NCBI RefSeq assembly: GCF_003852525.1
Contig: NZ_QAJL01000001.1
Location: 1-64,000, forward strand
DNA from: Pedobacter sp. KBW06
Lineage (GTDB): Bacteria > Bacteroidota > Bacteroidia > Sphingobacteriales > Sphingobacteriaceae
Direction: 5' to 3'
Length of the DNA stretch: 64,000 nt
Positions 16,245-24,646 of the stretch are shown piece by piece. The notes under the pieces were generated by a model, which worked only from the letters and a program-made list of their open reading frames with translations, was not told the DNA's origin and searched no databases. The stretch's first letter is position 1. Every line of letters begins with the position of its first letter. The translations under genes were made by a program, and so were the position numbers.

Positions 16245-18647
16245 TCAATTTGACAAATCGTTGTTCCTGATCCCGCGCTTATTTTTCTTCAATTCGCCTT
16301 TTAAACTGCCAAAATTATAGTTCAGATTTACACTGAATGACCTGAAGTAACTTTGGGAATAATCCCTTTGGTAAAACTGCGGGCCTTCAGTAATCGTTTC
16401 ATTCGTTCTGAATTTTGTAAAAGGGTTATTGATTCCTGCCCCGAAAGACAATTTATCTTTGATCAGCGTTTTACTGACGTTAAAAGAAGAACTCAACATT
16501 CCGTTCGTTGTTCCCTGAAAACCTGTTGGATTCCGGCTATCCAGATTTAGGTTCATGCTGGTACGCCAGCCACTTTCAAAATTATATCCGGATGATAAGT
16601 TGAATGAATAGGTAAACAACCTGGCTTTTATTTTCTGTCCCATGGCCTCACCGCTCATCCAAAAATAGATCGCACGTCCATTCATGCTCAGGTCCAGGCG
16701 ACTCGTTAAGGGATAGCGCAGATAGACAAAACTGCTGAGTCCGGCAAGTTCTCCGGAATTATCATAAGTCTTTGTTGTGATGTTGCGGACCGGATCAAAA
16801 GTGCTCACCGGCAGGTCTGCCTCATTTAAAAAGGAGTAATCCATCCCGGCAGTAAAAGTTAGCTTTTTGGAGCTGTTATAGCCAAGAGATATGGAATTGA
16901 CCACTACCGGGCGCAAATCCGGGTTCCCGGTTGTTTCAAAATCCGGGTTTAAACGGTTTACAAAAGGATTCAATCTGTTGATACCCGGCCTTTTCATCCT
17001 TTGAGAAAATCCGGCATTCCAGCTATTTCCGCCTTTCAGCGTCTTATTGATCATTATGGTTGGAAATAAATTGGTGTAATTTTGTTTTACATTGGCCGTA
17101 TGGCTAAGGAAATCCGCATCAATCGAGGTGTGTTCCAAACGGAGACCCGCCTGCAGGTTCCAGCTGTTCCAATTCAGCTGGTAAGAATTATAAGCAGATA
17201 ACACCTGCTGCCTGTAGGTTAAATGATCGCTGTTCTGTGGATCATCATCTACCTTAAAATCAGCCTTATTATCACGGAAGATCCCTTTTACACCCATTTC
17301 TACCGTCAGGATTTTATGAGGACGAACAAAATCCAGCTGTATGGTATTTTCTTTGGTATGGTCATATTGTTCCTGTCTGAAATTCCGGTTGGGGTAATTC
17401 GTTACCTTAGAAATCAGCGCCTCCGTGAAGGGATCGTTCTTATGGTTTTGATAACTATAAGAAAGGGTCAGCATCCGGTTCTTATCCGCTTTGAAGCCCA
17501 ATTGATAGTCTGCAGAGAAATCAAGTCCGGAACTGTTGGCCCTGGTCCGCTCTGCGAGCTCATACCCTTGCAGGATTCCCTGAGCGCCCGACAATGTCGA
17601 ATGCAAAAAACCATTGTCCTCAGCGTGCTTTCCGTTTGTATTAAACCTCGCAGAAATCAGGTTCAGGGTATCTATTTCGTAACTCAGTTCTGTTCCTAAA
17701 TAACCTGATTCTGATTTTGGCTTGCGGTTTCGCTCCTGAAATAAATCCGTAGGATTTGTTCCATAGGTCTGCCTGAATGCGTTACCTGTTAATTCGGGGC
17801 TCCGGTTTAAGTTTCCTCCTGTCATGGCCGACATTCCCCACTTGTTCTTTTTGAAAGTAAATGAGCTTCCGGCACCAGTGCCCGCATCCGGTAAACGTGC
17901 ATTTAAATTAAGCGTGCCATTCCATTCATTATTCAGCTTTTTGATCGTGATGATGTTGATGATTCCGGCAAGCCCTTCTGCATCGTATTTTGAGGAGGGA
18001 ATCGTCATCACTTCTATGCTCTGAACCGTTGATGCCGGGATACTTTTGAGGATGGATTTTAAATCCCTGGCAAACATGCCCGATGGTTTCCCGTTTAGAA
18101 AAACCCTGAAATCAGGGCTTCCCTTTAACAACAGGTTTTGATCGCCATCCACAGAGAGATACGGAATTTTACGCATCATATCCAGCAACATAGTGTTTTT
18201 GCTATCTGGATCCGCCTGCATGTCGTAAATGATTTTACCGGCTTTCTGCCTCAAAATGGGCCTGTCTGCGGTAATGGAAACCTCCTTTAAACCGTTTTCT
18301 TTTGGCTGAAGGAACAATGTATCCCGTCCTTCTGCGGGTATTTCTAAGCCTTCATAGCCCAGTGCAGACAAAGTCAGTTGATAAGGTTCCGGTTTAAGAC
18401 CAGTAAAGAGAAATGATCCGTTATTGAGGGTCAGCATCGTTTTTAAGGTAGTCCCATCTGCTGTTTTCAGTCGGACTGTGACATAGTTCAACGGTAATTT
18501 CGTGACCTGATCGGCCACTATACCTGAGATTTTGCTCTGGTTCAGCGTTGTTTGTCCACTTGCATAGGCAACCAGGAAGAGCAGGTTGCAGATCAATATT
18601 CGGCTTACGTTTTTTATAGACATGGTATCTGGATTATAAGTTTTCAA
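16245..18647 (-). CDS. Outer-membrane beta-barrel protein, TonB-receptor-like (second copy)
   Basis: 800 residues with the same domain order as the protein at 12369: signal peptide (after YASGQ), carboxypeptidase-regulatory-like domain (ISGIVADQVTKLPLNYVTV), plug-like domain (MRKIPYLSVDGDQNLLLKGSPDFRVFLNG, PSSKYDAEGLAGIINI) and a barrel of aromatic strands. The sequence is clearly diverged from that copy. The promoter region holds an inverted repeat AGCGCTA-N6-TAGCGCT (18672-18691) rather than the CTACA motif, so control differs. No SusD partner. The next upstream ATG choice at 18623 (MSIKN) is an alternative start that fits the signal peptide better. Confidence 0.88.
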   Translation of the reverse strand: MKTYNPDTMSIKNVSRILICNLLFLVAYASGQTTLNQSKISGIVADQVTKLPLNYVTVRLKTADGTTLKTMLTLNNGSFLFTGLKPEPYQLTLSALGYEGLEIPAEGRDTLFLQPKENGLKEVSITADRPILRQKAGKIIYDMQADPDSKNTMLLDMMRKIPYLSVDGDQNLLLKGSPDFRVFLNGKPSGMFARDLKSILKSIPASTVQSIEVMTIPSSKYDAEGLAGIINIITIKKLNNEWNGTLNLNARLPDAGTGAGSSFTFKKNKWGMSAMTGGNLNRSPELTGNAFRQTYGTNPTDLFQERNRKPKSESGYLGTELSYEIDTLNLISARFNTNGKHAEDNGFLHSTLSGAQGILQGYELAERTRANSSGLDFSADYQLGFKADKNRMLTLSYSYQNHKNDPFTEALISKVTNYPNRNFRQEQYDHTKENTIQLDFVRPHKILTVEMGVKGIFRDNKADFKVDDDPQNSDHLTYRQQVLSAYNSYQLNWNSWNLQAGLRLEHTSIDADFLSHTANVKQNYTNLFPTIMINKTLKGGNSWNAGFSQRMKRPGINRLNPFVNRLNPDFETTGNPDLRPVVVNSISLGYNSSKKLTFTAGMDYSFLNEADLPVSTFDPVRNITTKTYDNSGELAGLSSFVYLRYPLTSRLDLSMNGRAIYFWMSGEAMGQKIKARLFTYSFNLSSGYNFESGWRTSMNLNLDSRNPTGFQGTTNGMLSSSFNVSKTLIKDKLSFGAGINNPFTKFRTNETITEGPQFYQRDYSQSYFRSFSVNLNYNFGSLKGELKKNKRGIRNNDLSN

Positions 18648-18671
18648 TATTTAAGGGCATAGCTCCGCTTA

Positions 18672-18691
18672 AGCGCTATTTACGTAGCGCT
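18672..18691. promoter_or_regulatory. Inverted repeat upstream of second barrel gene
   Basis: AGCGCTA (18672-18678) and TAGCGCT (18685-18691) with a six-base spacer, 25-45 bases upstream of the barrel start. It could be an operator or a leader hairpin. Confidence 0.45.
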
Positions 18692-18756
18692 CAAAAGCTA
18701 TTGACTTAATAAAAAATGAGGTTTAGGAGCCGCCGGAATGCGGCCCATGGTTGGTA

Positions 18757-19089
18757 TTAGGAGATTTTTCGGGTAATGATGTGGTTGAGAATCAAACTGA
18801 TTCCCCCGAACAGGAAGATCATGGATAAAAAGCTGGTTGACTTTGCCATTCCATAATCACTGAGTACAGAGCCCATGATCATTCCTATGGCAACACCTAC
18901 AGAAAGCATCCCATATTTCAGGGTCAGGAAGTTGGGATTTTTGTTGGAGTTAAAAGGTGAAACCTCCAGCCCCCTGTCCAGCATCGCCATTCGCTCCCGG
19001 TGCCTGGTCATTAAAAACACATATATGATTCCAAAAATCGCTGCGAAAGCGCCTATAGAAACGATAACATCTCTTACTATTTCATCCAT
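18757..19089 (-). CDS. DUF6249-type membrane protein
   Basis: 110 residues from the ATG at 19089 (MDEIVRDVIVSIG). One N-terminal helix, then the conserved stretch RHRERMAMLDRGLEV, which is typical of small membrane proteins found next to ECF sigma genes in Bacteroidota, and two further helices. A longer frame to 19200 exists, but it would run through the divergent promoter, so the shorter start is chosen. It is divergent from the sigma gene and shares a mirror-image promoter with it, which suggests it belongs to that sigma factor's regulon. Biochemical role unknown. Confidence 0.8.
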   Translation of the reverse strand: MDEIVRDVIVSIGAFAAIFGIIYVFLMTRHRERMAMLDRGLEVSPFNSNKNPNFLTLKYGMLSVGVAIGMIMGSVLSDYGMAKSTSFLSMIFLFGGISLILNHIITRKIS

Positions 19090-19118
19090 GATCGTAGTTT
19101 TAAATTGTTGATATATGC

Positions 19119-19152
19119 CATAGGAGCGAAATGTGAGCGCTCTGGTTACAAA
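19119..19152 (-). promoter_or_regulatory. ECF-type promoter of the DUF6249 gene
   Basis: In gene direction TTTGTAACCA (19152-19143), 15 bases, GCTCCTATG (19127-19119). The same two blocks with the same 15-base spacing occur in the opposite direction before the sigma gene. Confidence 0.65.
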
Positions 19153-19180
19153 AAATATTAAATAAAAATATATGATATTA

Positions 19181-19214
19181 TTTGTAACCAACTTCAACAT
19201 ATCCGGCTCTTATG
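19181..19214 (+). promoter_or_regulatory. ECF-type promoter of the sigma factor gene
   Basis: TTTGTAACCA (19181-19190), 15 bases, GCTCTTATG (19206-19214), five bases before the chosen ATG at 19220. The match to the divergent promoter points to autoregulation by this sigma factor. The short distance suggests a leaderless or nearly leaderless transcript. Confidence 0.65.
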
Positions 19215-19219
19215 AGGGA

Positions 19220-19771
19220 ATGGACCATACAGAAGATCAGATTTACGTTGACAGGGTAAAGAACGGTGATACCGCCTCCTATTCATTTCTTCTGAATAAG
19301 TACAAGAATATGGCTTATACCATTGCAGTTAAAATTACCGGAAATGCGGAAGAGGCGGAAGATGCCGTGCAGGAGGCTTTTATTAAAGCCTATCAGGCCA
19401 TCCATAGCTTTAAAGGAAATTCGAAATTCTCGACCTGGTTGTATACAATTGTTTACAGAACAGCCATTCTGATCATCAAAGACAAGAGGATAAAAACTTC
19501 CTCCATTGATGATGAAAACCATTCCCATGATGCTACTGACGGCTCTGTCCCACAACTGGATCAGTTACATTCGGATGAGCAGGCAAAATATGTAAGACAG
19601 GCCATTGAAAAACTCCCAAAAACGGAGGCATTGCTGATTACCTTATATTACATGAATGAAAGTACCATTAAAGAAGTTTGTGAGATAACAGGATTGTCCA
19701 TTCCAAATGTGAAAATCCAATTGTTCAGGGCCAGAAAAAGACTGGAACGTGAATTGAAGTTTCTATTATAA
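19220..19771 (+). CDS. ECF RNA polymerase sigma factor
   Basis: 183 residues from the ATG at 19220 (MDHTEDQIYVDRV). Region 2 is seen at about 10-80 (AEEAEDAVQEAFIKAYQAIHSFKGNSKFSTWLYTIVYR) and region 4 at about 125-180 (LPKTEALLITLYYMNESTIKEVCEITGLSIPNVKIQLFRARKRLE). An upstream ATG at 19172 would place the promoter inside the gene and is rejected. Followed 18 bases later by a membrane protein that is likely its partner. Regulation appears autogenous. Confidence 0.93.
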   Translation: MDHTEDQIYVDRVKNGDTASYSFLLNKYKNMAYTIAVKITGNAEEAEDAVQEAFIKAYQAIHSFKGNSKFSTWLYTIVYRTAILIIKDKRIKTSSIDDENHSHDATDGSVPQLDQLHSDEQAKYVRQAIEKLPKTEALLITLYYMNESTIKEVCEITGLSIPNVKIQLFRARKRLERELKFLL

Positions 19772-19789
19772 TAAGAAAGGGTTTAGAAA

Positions 19790-20296
19790 ATGGCAGCGAA
19801 GAAAAAAGAAAAATTGAAAATGCTACTTCAGAAAGTGGAGCCGGATGCACCTGCAGCTGATTTCATGGAGCAGGTCATGAAAGAAATTTCTACAGATGGA
19901 ACTCCGGAAATCCCGGTCAACATTGCCCTGCAGAATTTATTGAAGCAGCATGGAATGGCAAGTTTATCTCCTGATTTTACGGAACAGGTGATGGATAAAA
20001 TTGAGGCCATTTCCTTAAAAAAACAAGACCAGCCCATCATTAGCCGGAAGGCCGGATTTGCCATTGCAGCCTCTTTTCTTTTATTTTCATTGATGTTATT
20101 CTTATTCGCAGGAAACACAACTACATCAGCTAAAAGTCCGGATGTTTATCATTTGATCGGTCGGTTTAGTCAAGCCACCCGCCAACTTCAGGCCAATGGC
20201 AGCCCTTCTCTTTACCTGATTGTTGTCCTTATGCTTGGGGTTCTTTTGGGACTGGATTATTATCTGAAATATTTTCAGCAACGACAGAAAGCTTAG
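19790..20296 (+). CDS. Membrane protein, likely anti-sigma partner
   Basis: 168 residues. The N-terminal ~85 residues are cytoplasmic and contain two copies of a short motif, PxADFMEQVMKEI (about 24-36) and LSPDFTEQVMDKI (about 65-77). Two membrane helices follow (about 88-106 and 141-158). Position directly behind the ECF sigma gene and the cytoplasm-membrane layout suggest an anti-sigma or co-regulator, but no ZAS zinc motif is present. Its last 68 bases overlap the convergent AraC gene. Confidence 0.75.
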   Translation: MAAKKKEKLKMLLQKVEPDAPAADFMEQVMKEISTDGTPEIPVNIALQNLLKQHGMASLSPDFTEQVMDKIEAISLKKQDQPIISRKAGFAIAASFLLFSLMLFLFAGNTTTSAKSPDVYHLIGRFSQATRQLQANGSPSLYLIVVLMLGVLLGLDYYLKYFQQRQKA

Positions 20297-21125
20297 CCCT
20301 TTTCCGGTATTCTTTCGGACTGTCTCCTTTTTGTTTCCTGAAATACTTATTCAAATGACTTTCATCCGTAAAGCCAAACTCGTAGGCGATTTCGTTGATT
20401 CTTTTATCGCTGAACTGCAGGCGGTGTTCAATCAGTTTAATCTTGTAATTGGTGATGTACTGCTGCATCGTTTCATCCGCATGCTTTTTAAAATACCTGC
20501 CGAGGTAAGCATTTGAAATCCCGAAATTACTGCTGATCCGCTCTGCTTTCAGCTTCTCCGGCTCATAGATATTGGTCTGGATATATTGCAGGATGTCCAT
20601 TGCTTTCTCTTCGTTCCTGATATTGACCTGCTCTGGTAAGTACTTTGCAATGTTACGGGCAACCACAATGATTAAGGTATTGATCAGTTGCTGGATAAGC
20701 TCCTTATTATAAAGGTCTTTATTGAGGAATTCCTGTTCTATTGCCCTCACCATCGCGCTCACCAATACCTTATCTGTTTTGTTTTTGAGGATACAGCCCG
20801 GCTGGTGATTGGCATTGTGCAGGATGTACTCCAGCCGTTTCACATTTTCCGCCAGGAGGCTGTTGTTCCTGATATAGATGTCATTGAAACGAAGAAAGAA
20901 AAACTCTGTCGTGGTCTCCACATCTAAAGAATGAGAATCCTCCGGTGTGATTAAAAACAGCTGTCCCGGGTAGTAAGAAAAATTATTCTTATTGATGTTT
21001 TGTAATCCCGTACCGGAAATGACATAGATCAGTTCAAAGAAACTGTGCTGGTGGTCATGCTTAAGACATTCCCCGATTTTTTTAAAAGTAATCGAGAAGG
21101 GCTCATGTAGGTTTTCCTTAATCAT
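20229..21125 (-). CDS. AraC-family transcriptional regulator
   Basis: 298 residues from the ATG at 21125 (MIKENLHEPF). N-terminal cupin-like sensing domain (HDHQHSFFELIYVISGTG, about 22-39; YYPGQLFLITPEDSHSL) and C-terminal double HTH (about 180-280: ISNAYLGRYFKKHADETMQQYITNYKI and INEIAYEFGFTDESHLNKYFRKQKGDSPKEYRK). A longer frame to 21212 would cross the divergent promoter. Divergent from the oxidoreductase at 21216, its likely target. The 3' end overlaps the convergent membrane-protein gene by 68 bases. Confidence 0.93.
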   Translation of the reverse strand: MIKENLHEPFSITFKKIGECLKHDHQHSFFELIYVISGTGLQNINKNNFSYYPGQLFLITPEDSHSLDVETTTEFFFLRFNDIYIRNNSLLAENVKRLEYILHNANHQPGCILKNKTDKVLVSAMVRAIEQEFLNKDLYNKELIQQLINTLIIVVARNIAKYLPEQVNIRNEEKAMDILQYIQTNIYEPEKLKAERISSNFGISNAYLGRYFKKHADETMQQYITNYKIKLIEHRLQFSDKRINEIAYEFGFTDESHLNKYFRKQKGDSPKEYRKRAKLSVVAENISDNNPVPKEPQA

Positions 21126-21129
21126 GTGA

Positions 21130-21191
21130 CAAAAATACCAAATTATAGAAAACTTATACCATTTTAATGGAACAAATCTGGTATAACTTTG
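21130..21191. promoter_or_regulatory. Divergent promoter and inverted repeat, AraC / oxidoreductase
   Basis: TTATACCA (21154-21161) and TGGTATAA (21179-21186) form an inverted repeat. The plus-strand -7 element TAACTTTG (21184-21191) overlaps the right half; a minus-strand -7 element TATTTTTG (21137-21130) lies four bases before the AraC ATG. The repeat is a good candidate for the AraC binding site. Confidence 0.6.
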
Positions 21192-21215
21192 TGTTATCAT
21201 AAAAAAGAACATTAA

Positions 21216-22151
21216 ATGAAAGCAATAGTATTAAAAGAACCAGGAACTACAGATCAGCTGCTGAGCTCAGAAATATCAATCCCTGTGATTCAGGAAAACG
21301 AAGTTTTAGTGGAAGTAAAAGTGATCGGTATCAATCCTATCGACATCAAAACCAGAAAAGGAAAAGGACGTTATGAAATACTGAAAGTGGAAAACCAGAT
21401 CATCCTGGGCTGGGACATTTCAGGCATAGTAAAGGAATCAAAATCTGATTTATTTAAAACAGGTGATGAAGTTTTCGGAATGGTTAACTTTCCAGGACAT
21501 GGAAAAGCTTATGCGGAATATGTGGCTGTGCCCGCTGCACATTTGTCGCTTAAACCAGCAAACATTACACATGAGGAGGCTGCCGGAGCCAGTCTTGCGG
21601 CACTTACGGCCTGGCAGGCCATCGTAAAAGCCGGTGTAAAAAAAGGCGACAGGGTTTTGATTCATGCTGCTGCAGGTGGTGTAGGTCATTTTGCGGTACA
21701 GATGGCTAAACATCTGGGGGCTTATGTGGCTGGAACTTCCTCAGAGAAAAACAAAGATTTCGTGTTGTCACTGGGTGCAGATCAGCACATTGACTATGCT
21801 GCCAATCCATTTGAAACCCAGGTGAAAAATATAGACTTTGTGCTGGATACCATGGGTGGAGATCATATTGACCGTTCTTTGGAAATCATGAATTCCGGTG
21901 GAACGCTCATCAGCATTCCCAGCGGATTAAATACAGGTGTTGAGGAAAAATCTAAAGCCAAAGGAATAAATGGCTACGCCACATTTGTTCAATCCAGTGG
22001 AGAAGATATGAAAACTATTGCCGGGCTGCTGGAAAAAGGAAGCCTTAAATCACACATTTCCGAAAGTTACACTTTTGATCAGATGGCTGCTGCACATCAC
22101 CAGATGGAAAGTGGAAGGACCATTGGTAAGATCGTGGTTACACTACCTTAG
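21216..22151 (+). CDS. NADP-dependent quinone oxidoreductase (MDR, zinc-free)
   Basis: 311 residues. GroES-like N-domain (VKVIGINPIDIKTRKGKG) and Rossmann domain with the family signature AGVKKGDRVLIHAAAGGVGHFAVQMAKHLGA (about 138-170). The zinc-binding cysteines of alcohol dehydrogenases are absent, as in quinone reductases. It uses NADPH to reduce quinones or other electrophiles. Divergent from the AraC regulator, which probably controls it. Confidence 0.93.
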   Translation: MKAIVLKEPGTTDQLLSSEISIPVIQENEVLVEVKVIGINPIDIKTRKGKGRYEILKVENQIILGWDISGIVKESKSDLFKTGDEVFGMVNFPGHGKAYAEYVAVPAAHLSLKPANITHEEAAGASLAALTAWQAIVKAGVKKGDRVLIHAAAGGVGHFAVQMAKHLGAYVAGTSSEKNKDFVLSLGADQHIDYAANPFETQVKNIDFVLDTMGGDHIDRSLEIMNSGGTLISIPSGLNTGVEEKSKAKGINGYATFVQSSGEDMKTIAGLLEKGSLKSHISESYTFDQMAAAHHQMESGRTIGKIVVTLP

Positions 22152-22167
22152 TCTAAAATTACGCTAC

Positions 22168-22206
22168 AAAAAAAGGGTCTGTATCCTGCGATACAGACCC
22201 TTTTTT
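22168..22206. terminator. Bidirectional terminator between oxidoreductase and fabF
   Basis: Stem AAAAAAGGGTCTGTATC (ending 22185) with its complement 22190-22206 and loop CTGC. A- and T-runs flank both sides, and the genes on both sides converge on it. Confidence 0.9.
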
Positions 22207-22220
22207 ATAGTAAAAAATGG

Positions 22221-23471
22221 TTATGCTTCGTATTTTTTAAAGATCGAAGTAGCGGTATGACCACCAAAACCAAAGGTATTGTTCATCACATAATTCACCT
22301 TTTTAGCAATTGATTTACCTAAGATGATGTTTAATCCTTCAGGAATAGCCTCATCCAGGATAACTGTATTCGTAGTTGCCGGAATCATATCGTGTTTTGC
22401 AGAAAGAATACTGATCACACTTTCCAGCGCACCTGCAGCACCCAGCAAATGGCCCGTCATAGATTTTGTTCCGCTGATGGCCACCTGTGAATCTTTAAAT
22501 ACCGCCTTAATTCCTTTAAGTTCACTTAAGTCACCAAGACCGGTTGAAGTTGCATGTGCATTGATATAGTCAATTTGTTCCGGTTGAATTCCGGCATCTG
22601 CCAATGCCTTTTTCATTCCCTGGATTGCACCTAATCCTTCCGGATGGGTTCCTGTTAAGTGGTAAGCATCAGCTGCCATGCCACCTCCAACCATTTCACC
22701 ATAGATGGTTGCCCCTCTTTTGATCGCATGTTCGTATTCTTCCAGGATTAAAGCCGCAGCACCTTCAGCGATGACAAAACCATCACGGTCTTTATCGAAA
22801 GGGCGTGACGCGTGTTCTGCATCCTCATTATTTTTTGATAAAGCCTGAGCAGCATTGAATCCACCTACCGAAGAATCAGTAATTGCAGCTTCAGAACCAC
22901 CGGCAATCATCACATTTGCTTTACCCAATCTGATGGTATCAAAAGCACTGATAATTGCAGTATTGGAAGAAGCGCAGGCAGAAACCGTACAGTAGTTCGG
23001 TCCATGCAGCTGGTTGCGGATGGAGATCACACCTGCAGCGATATCCACAATCATTTTAGGAATAAAATAAGGATTGAATCTAGGGGTACCATCACCCAGG
23101 TGATATTCTTTCAGTTGTTGCTCAAAAGTACCTATACCTCCGTTTCCGGTTGCCCAGATCACACCTACTTCATAACGGTCTGCTTCCTCCATCGTGGAGA
23201 AATCAAGGCCTGAATCTTTGATGGCCTGGTCACTTGCTGCAATGGCAAACTGGGTAAAAACGTCATATTTCCTGACTTCTTTTTTCTCCAGGTAATCTTC
23301 TGCATTAAAGTCTTTGACTTCACAGGCAAAATGAGTTTTAAATTTGGCAGAATCAAATTTGGTGATTGGTCCTACTCCACTTTTACCTGCAAGGATATTC
23401 TTCCACAATTCATCTACAGAATTTCCTAATGGACTAATAACTCCCATTCCGGTTACGACTACTCTTTTCAT
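22221..23471 (-). CDS. fabF: Beta-ketoacyl-ACP synthase II
   Basis: 416 residues, full length for FabF. Thiolase fold with the catalytic Cys in TVSACASSN (about residue 164) and the two catalytic His in NAHATSTGLGD (about 305) and KSMTGHLLGAAG (about 341); FGFGGHTAT near the end is also typical. It condenses malonyl-ACP with acyl-ACP in fatty-acid elongation. No acpP gene is adjacent, which is unusual for the primary fabF of Bacteroidota, so this may be a second copy; the core catalytic residues are intact. Confidence 0.95.
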   Translation of the reverse strand: MKRVVVTGMGVISPLGNSVDELWKNILAGKSGVGPITKFDSAKFKTHFACEVKDFNAEDYLEKKEVRKYDVFTQFAIAASDQAIKDSGLDFSTMEEADRYEVGVIWATGNGGIGTFEQQLKEYHLGDGTPRFNPYFIPKMIVDIAAGVISIRNQLHGPNYCTVSACASSNTAIISAFDTIRLGKANVMIAGGSEAAITDSSVGGFNAAQALSKNNEDAEHASRPFDKDRDGFVIAEGAAALILEEYEHAIKRGATIYGEMVGGGMAADAYHLTGTHPEGLGAIQGMKKALADAGIQPEQIDYINAHATSTGLGDLSELKGIKAVFKDSQVAISGTKSMTGHLLGAAGALESVISILSAKHDMIPATTNTVILDEAIPEGLNIILGKSIAKKVNYVMNNTFGFGGHTATSIFKKYEA

Positions 23472-23528
23472 CCTATTTTATTTGTTTTATATAATATTGT
23501 TGTTGGCAAAACTGCCCTTTATATCAAT

Positions 23529-23963
23529 TTATTTTCTTTTCTCTGTGCGCAAAAGGTTGCTGTAGCCTCTGGCGATGATCCTGGTACGCCCTTCGTTCCA
23601 CACTTCACACTGTACATTGGCAATCTGGTTTCCCTTTTTGATCATGGTGGTTTCTGCAATGATGAGGTCGCCCTCTTTCGCAGAAGCAAAATAATCAATG
23701 GCCAGGTTCACCGTTACATAATAATAGGGCTCATCATAACCGAATAAGGTTGCGCCAATCGCATCATCAATAATTGCGGCGGTCATCCCTCCATGAAGAA
23801 TTCCCATCGGATTGGTCATCTCGTTCCTAATGGTATATTTCAAAATTAACTTTCCCTTTTCTACCAATAAGATCACCGGCTTTAGCCAATTGAACAATGG
23901 AGAAGGTGAAGTGGTCATTTCGTTGCCGATGTTCTGCGTAAAAAACTCTGAGGGTGTAAGCAT
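23529..23963 (-). CDS. Hotdog-fold thioesterase (PaaI type)
   Basis: 144 residues with the hotdog signature NPMGILHGGMTAAIIDDAIG (about 51-70), where HGG and the following Asp are typical of PaaI/YbgC-like acyl-CoA thioesterases. It would hydrolyse an acyl-CoA or aromatic acyl-CoA. Downstream of the TetR gene by eight bases, so both are probably one transcript; fabF follows in the same direction. Confidence 0.85.
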   Translation of the reverse strand: MLTPSEFFTQNIGNEMTTSPSPLFNWLKPVILLVEKGKLILKYTIRNEMTNPMGILHGGMTAAIIDDAIGATLFGYDEPYYYVTVNLAIDYFASAKEGDLIIAETTMIKKGNQIANVQCEVWNEGRTRIIARGYSNLLRTEKRK

Positions 23964-23971
23964 ATTAGTTG

Positions 23972-24583
23972 TTAAGATTCATTTGGATTGGAAATTCGTT
24001 CGATCAGTTCCCCGATCACCGAAACAATACCATCCATCAGGCTATTGTTATGGGTTACTTTAGACATCATCATTCCACCTTCAATGAGGGCAATAATTGT
24101 TGTTGCCGTCTCATTACTATTGGTATCCGGCCTAAATACATGGGTAGCCATCCCATTTTCGATCAGTGTAGCCAGGTTGCTCATCCAGGTCATAATTCCT
24201 GCTGCTGCTTTTTCCCTCAACACCTCACTGGTATCATCCGCCTCCACACCGGTATTCATCAGCGGACACCCTCCTTCCGGAAATGGGGTCTGCTCAAAGC
24301 TATGATAAACCTGAGCATGGGCAAGCAACTTCTCTTTATATCCGTCAAACTGGTTTACTTTTGCCTGGATCAGGCGCTGCACCTGTGATAAGTTGTAATC
24401 AAAAGCGGCAATTGCTACGGCCTCTTTGTTTTCAAAATTACCGTAAATGCTTCCTTTGCTGAGTTTGGTGGCCTCGATCAGATCAGACAATGCCGTACCT
24501 GCATATCCCTGTTTATTGAAGATTCCTGAAGTAGACTCTACAATATACTGACGGGTACTTTCTGATTTTGCTACAAATTCCAC
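23972..24583 (-). CDS. TetR-family repressor (GTG start)
   Basis: 203 residues from the GTG at 24583 (EFVAKSESTRQYIVES). HTH at about 24-45 (GTALSDLIEATKLSKGSIYGNFENKEA). An in-frame ATG at 24631 exists, but a complete promoter and a palindrome lie between it and the GTG, so the GTG is chosen. The C-terminal domain (ECP-like, FPEGGCPLMNTGVEADD) matches the YxaF/LmrA-type TetR group. It likely represses itself and the thioesterase that follows. Confidence 0.85.
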   Translation of the reverse strand: MEFVAKSESTRQYIVESTSGIFNKQGYAGTALSDLIEATKLSKGSIYGNFENKEAVAIAAFDYNLSQVQRLIQAKVNQFDGYKEKLLAHAQVYHSFEQTPFPEGGCPLMNTGVEADDTSEVLREKAAAGIMTWMSNLATLIENGMATHVFRPDTNSNETATTIIALIEGGMMMSKVTHNNSLMDGIVSVIGELIERISNPNES

Positions 24584-24587
24584 GGCA

Positions 24588-24618
24588 CAAATATACCGAT
24601 CGGTATTTGAAAAACAAA
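24588..24618 (-). promoter_or_regulatory. TetR promoter with embedded operator
   Basis: In gene direction TTTG (24618-24615), exactly 19 bases, TATATTTG (24595-24588): a full Bacteroidota -33/-7 pair. The perfect 14-base palindrome ATACCGATCGGTAT (24593-24606) lies in the spacer and overlaps the -7. The GTG start follows four bases later, so the mRNA is probably leaderless. Confidence 0.8.
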
Positions 24619-24646
24619 TTAAATGATTCAATCCCCGCAGAAAAGG

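Noticed and set aside
16353..18024. Plus-strand ORFs of 65-158 codons
   Set aside because: They are antisense to the second outer-membrane barrel gene, with no promoter or conserved motif.
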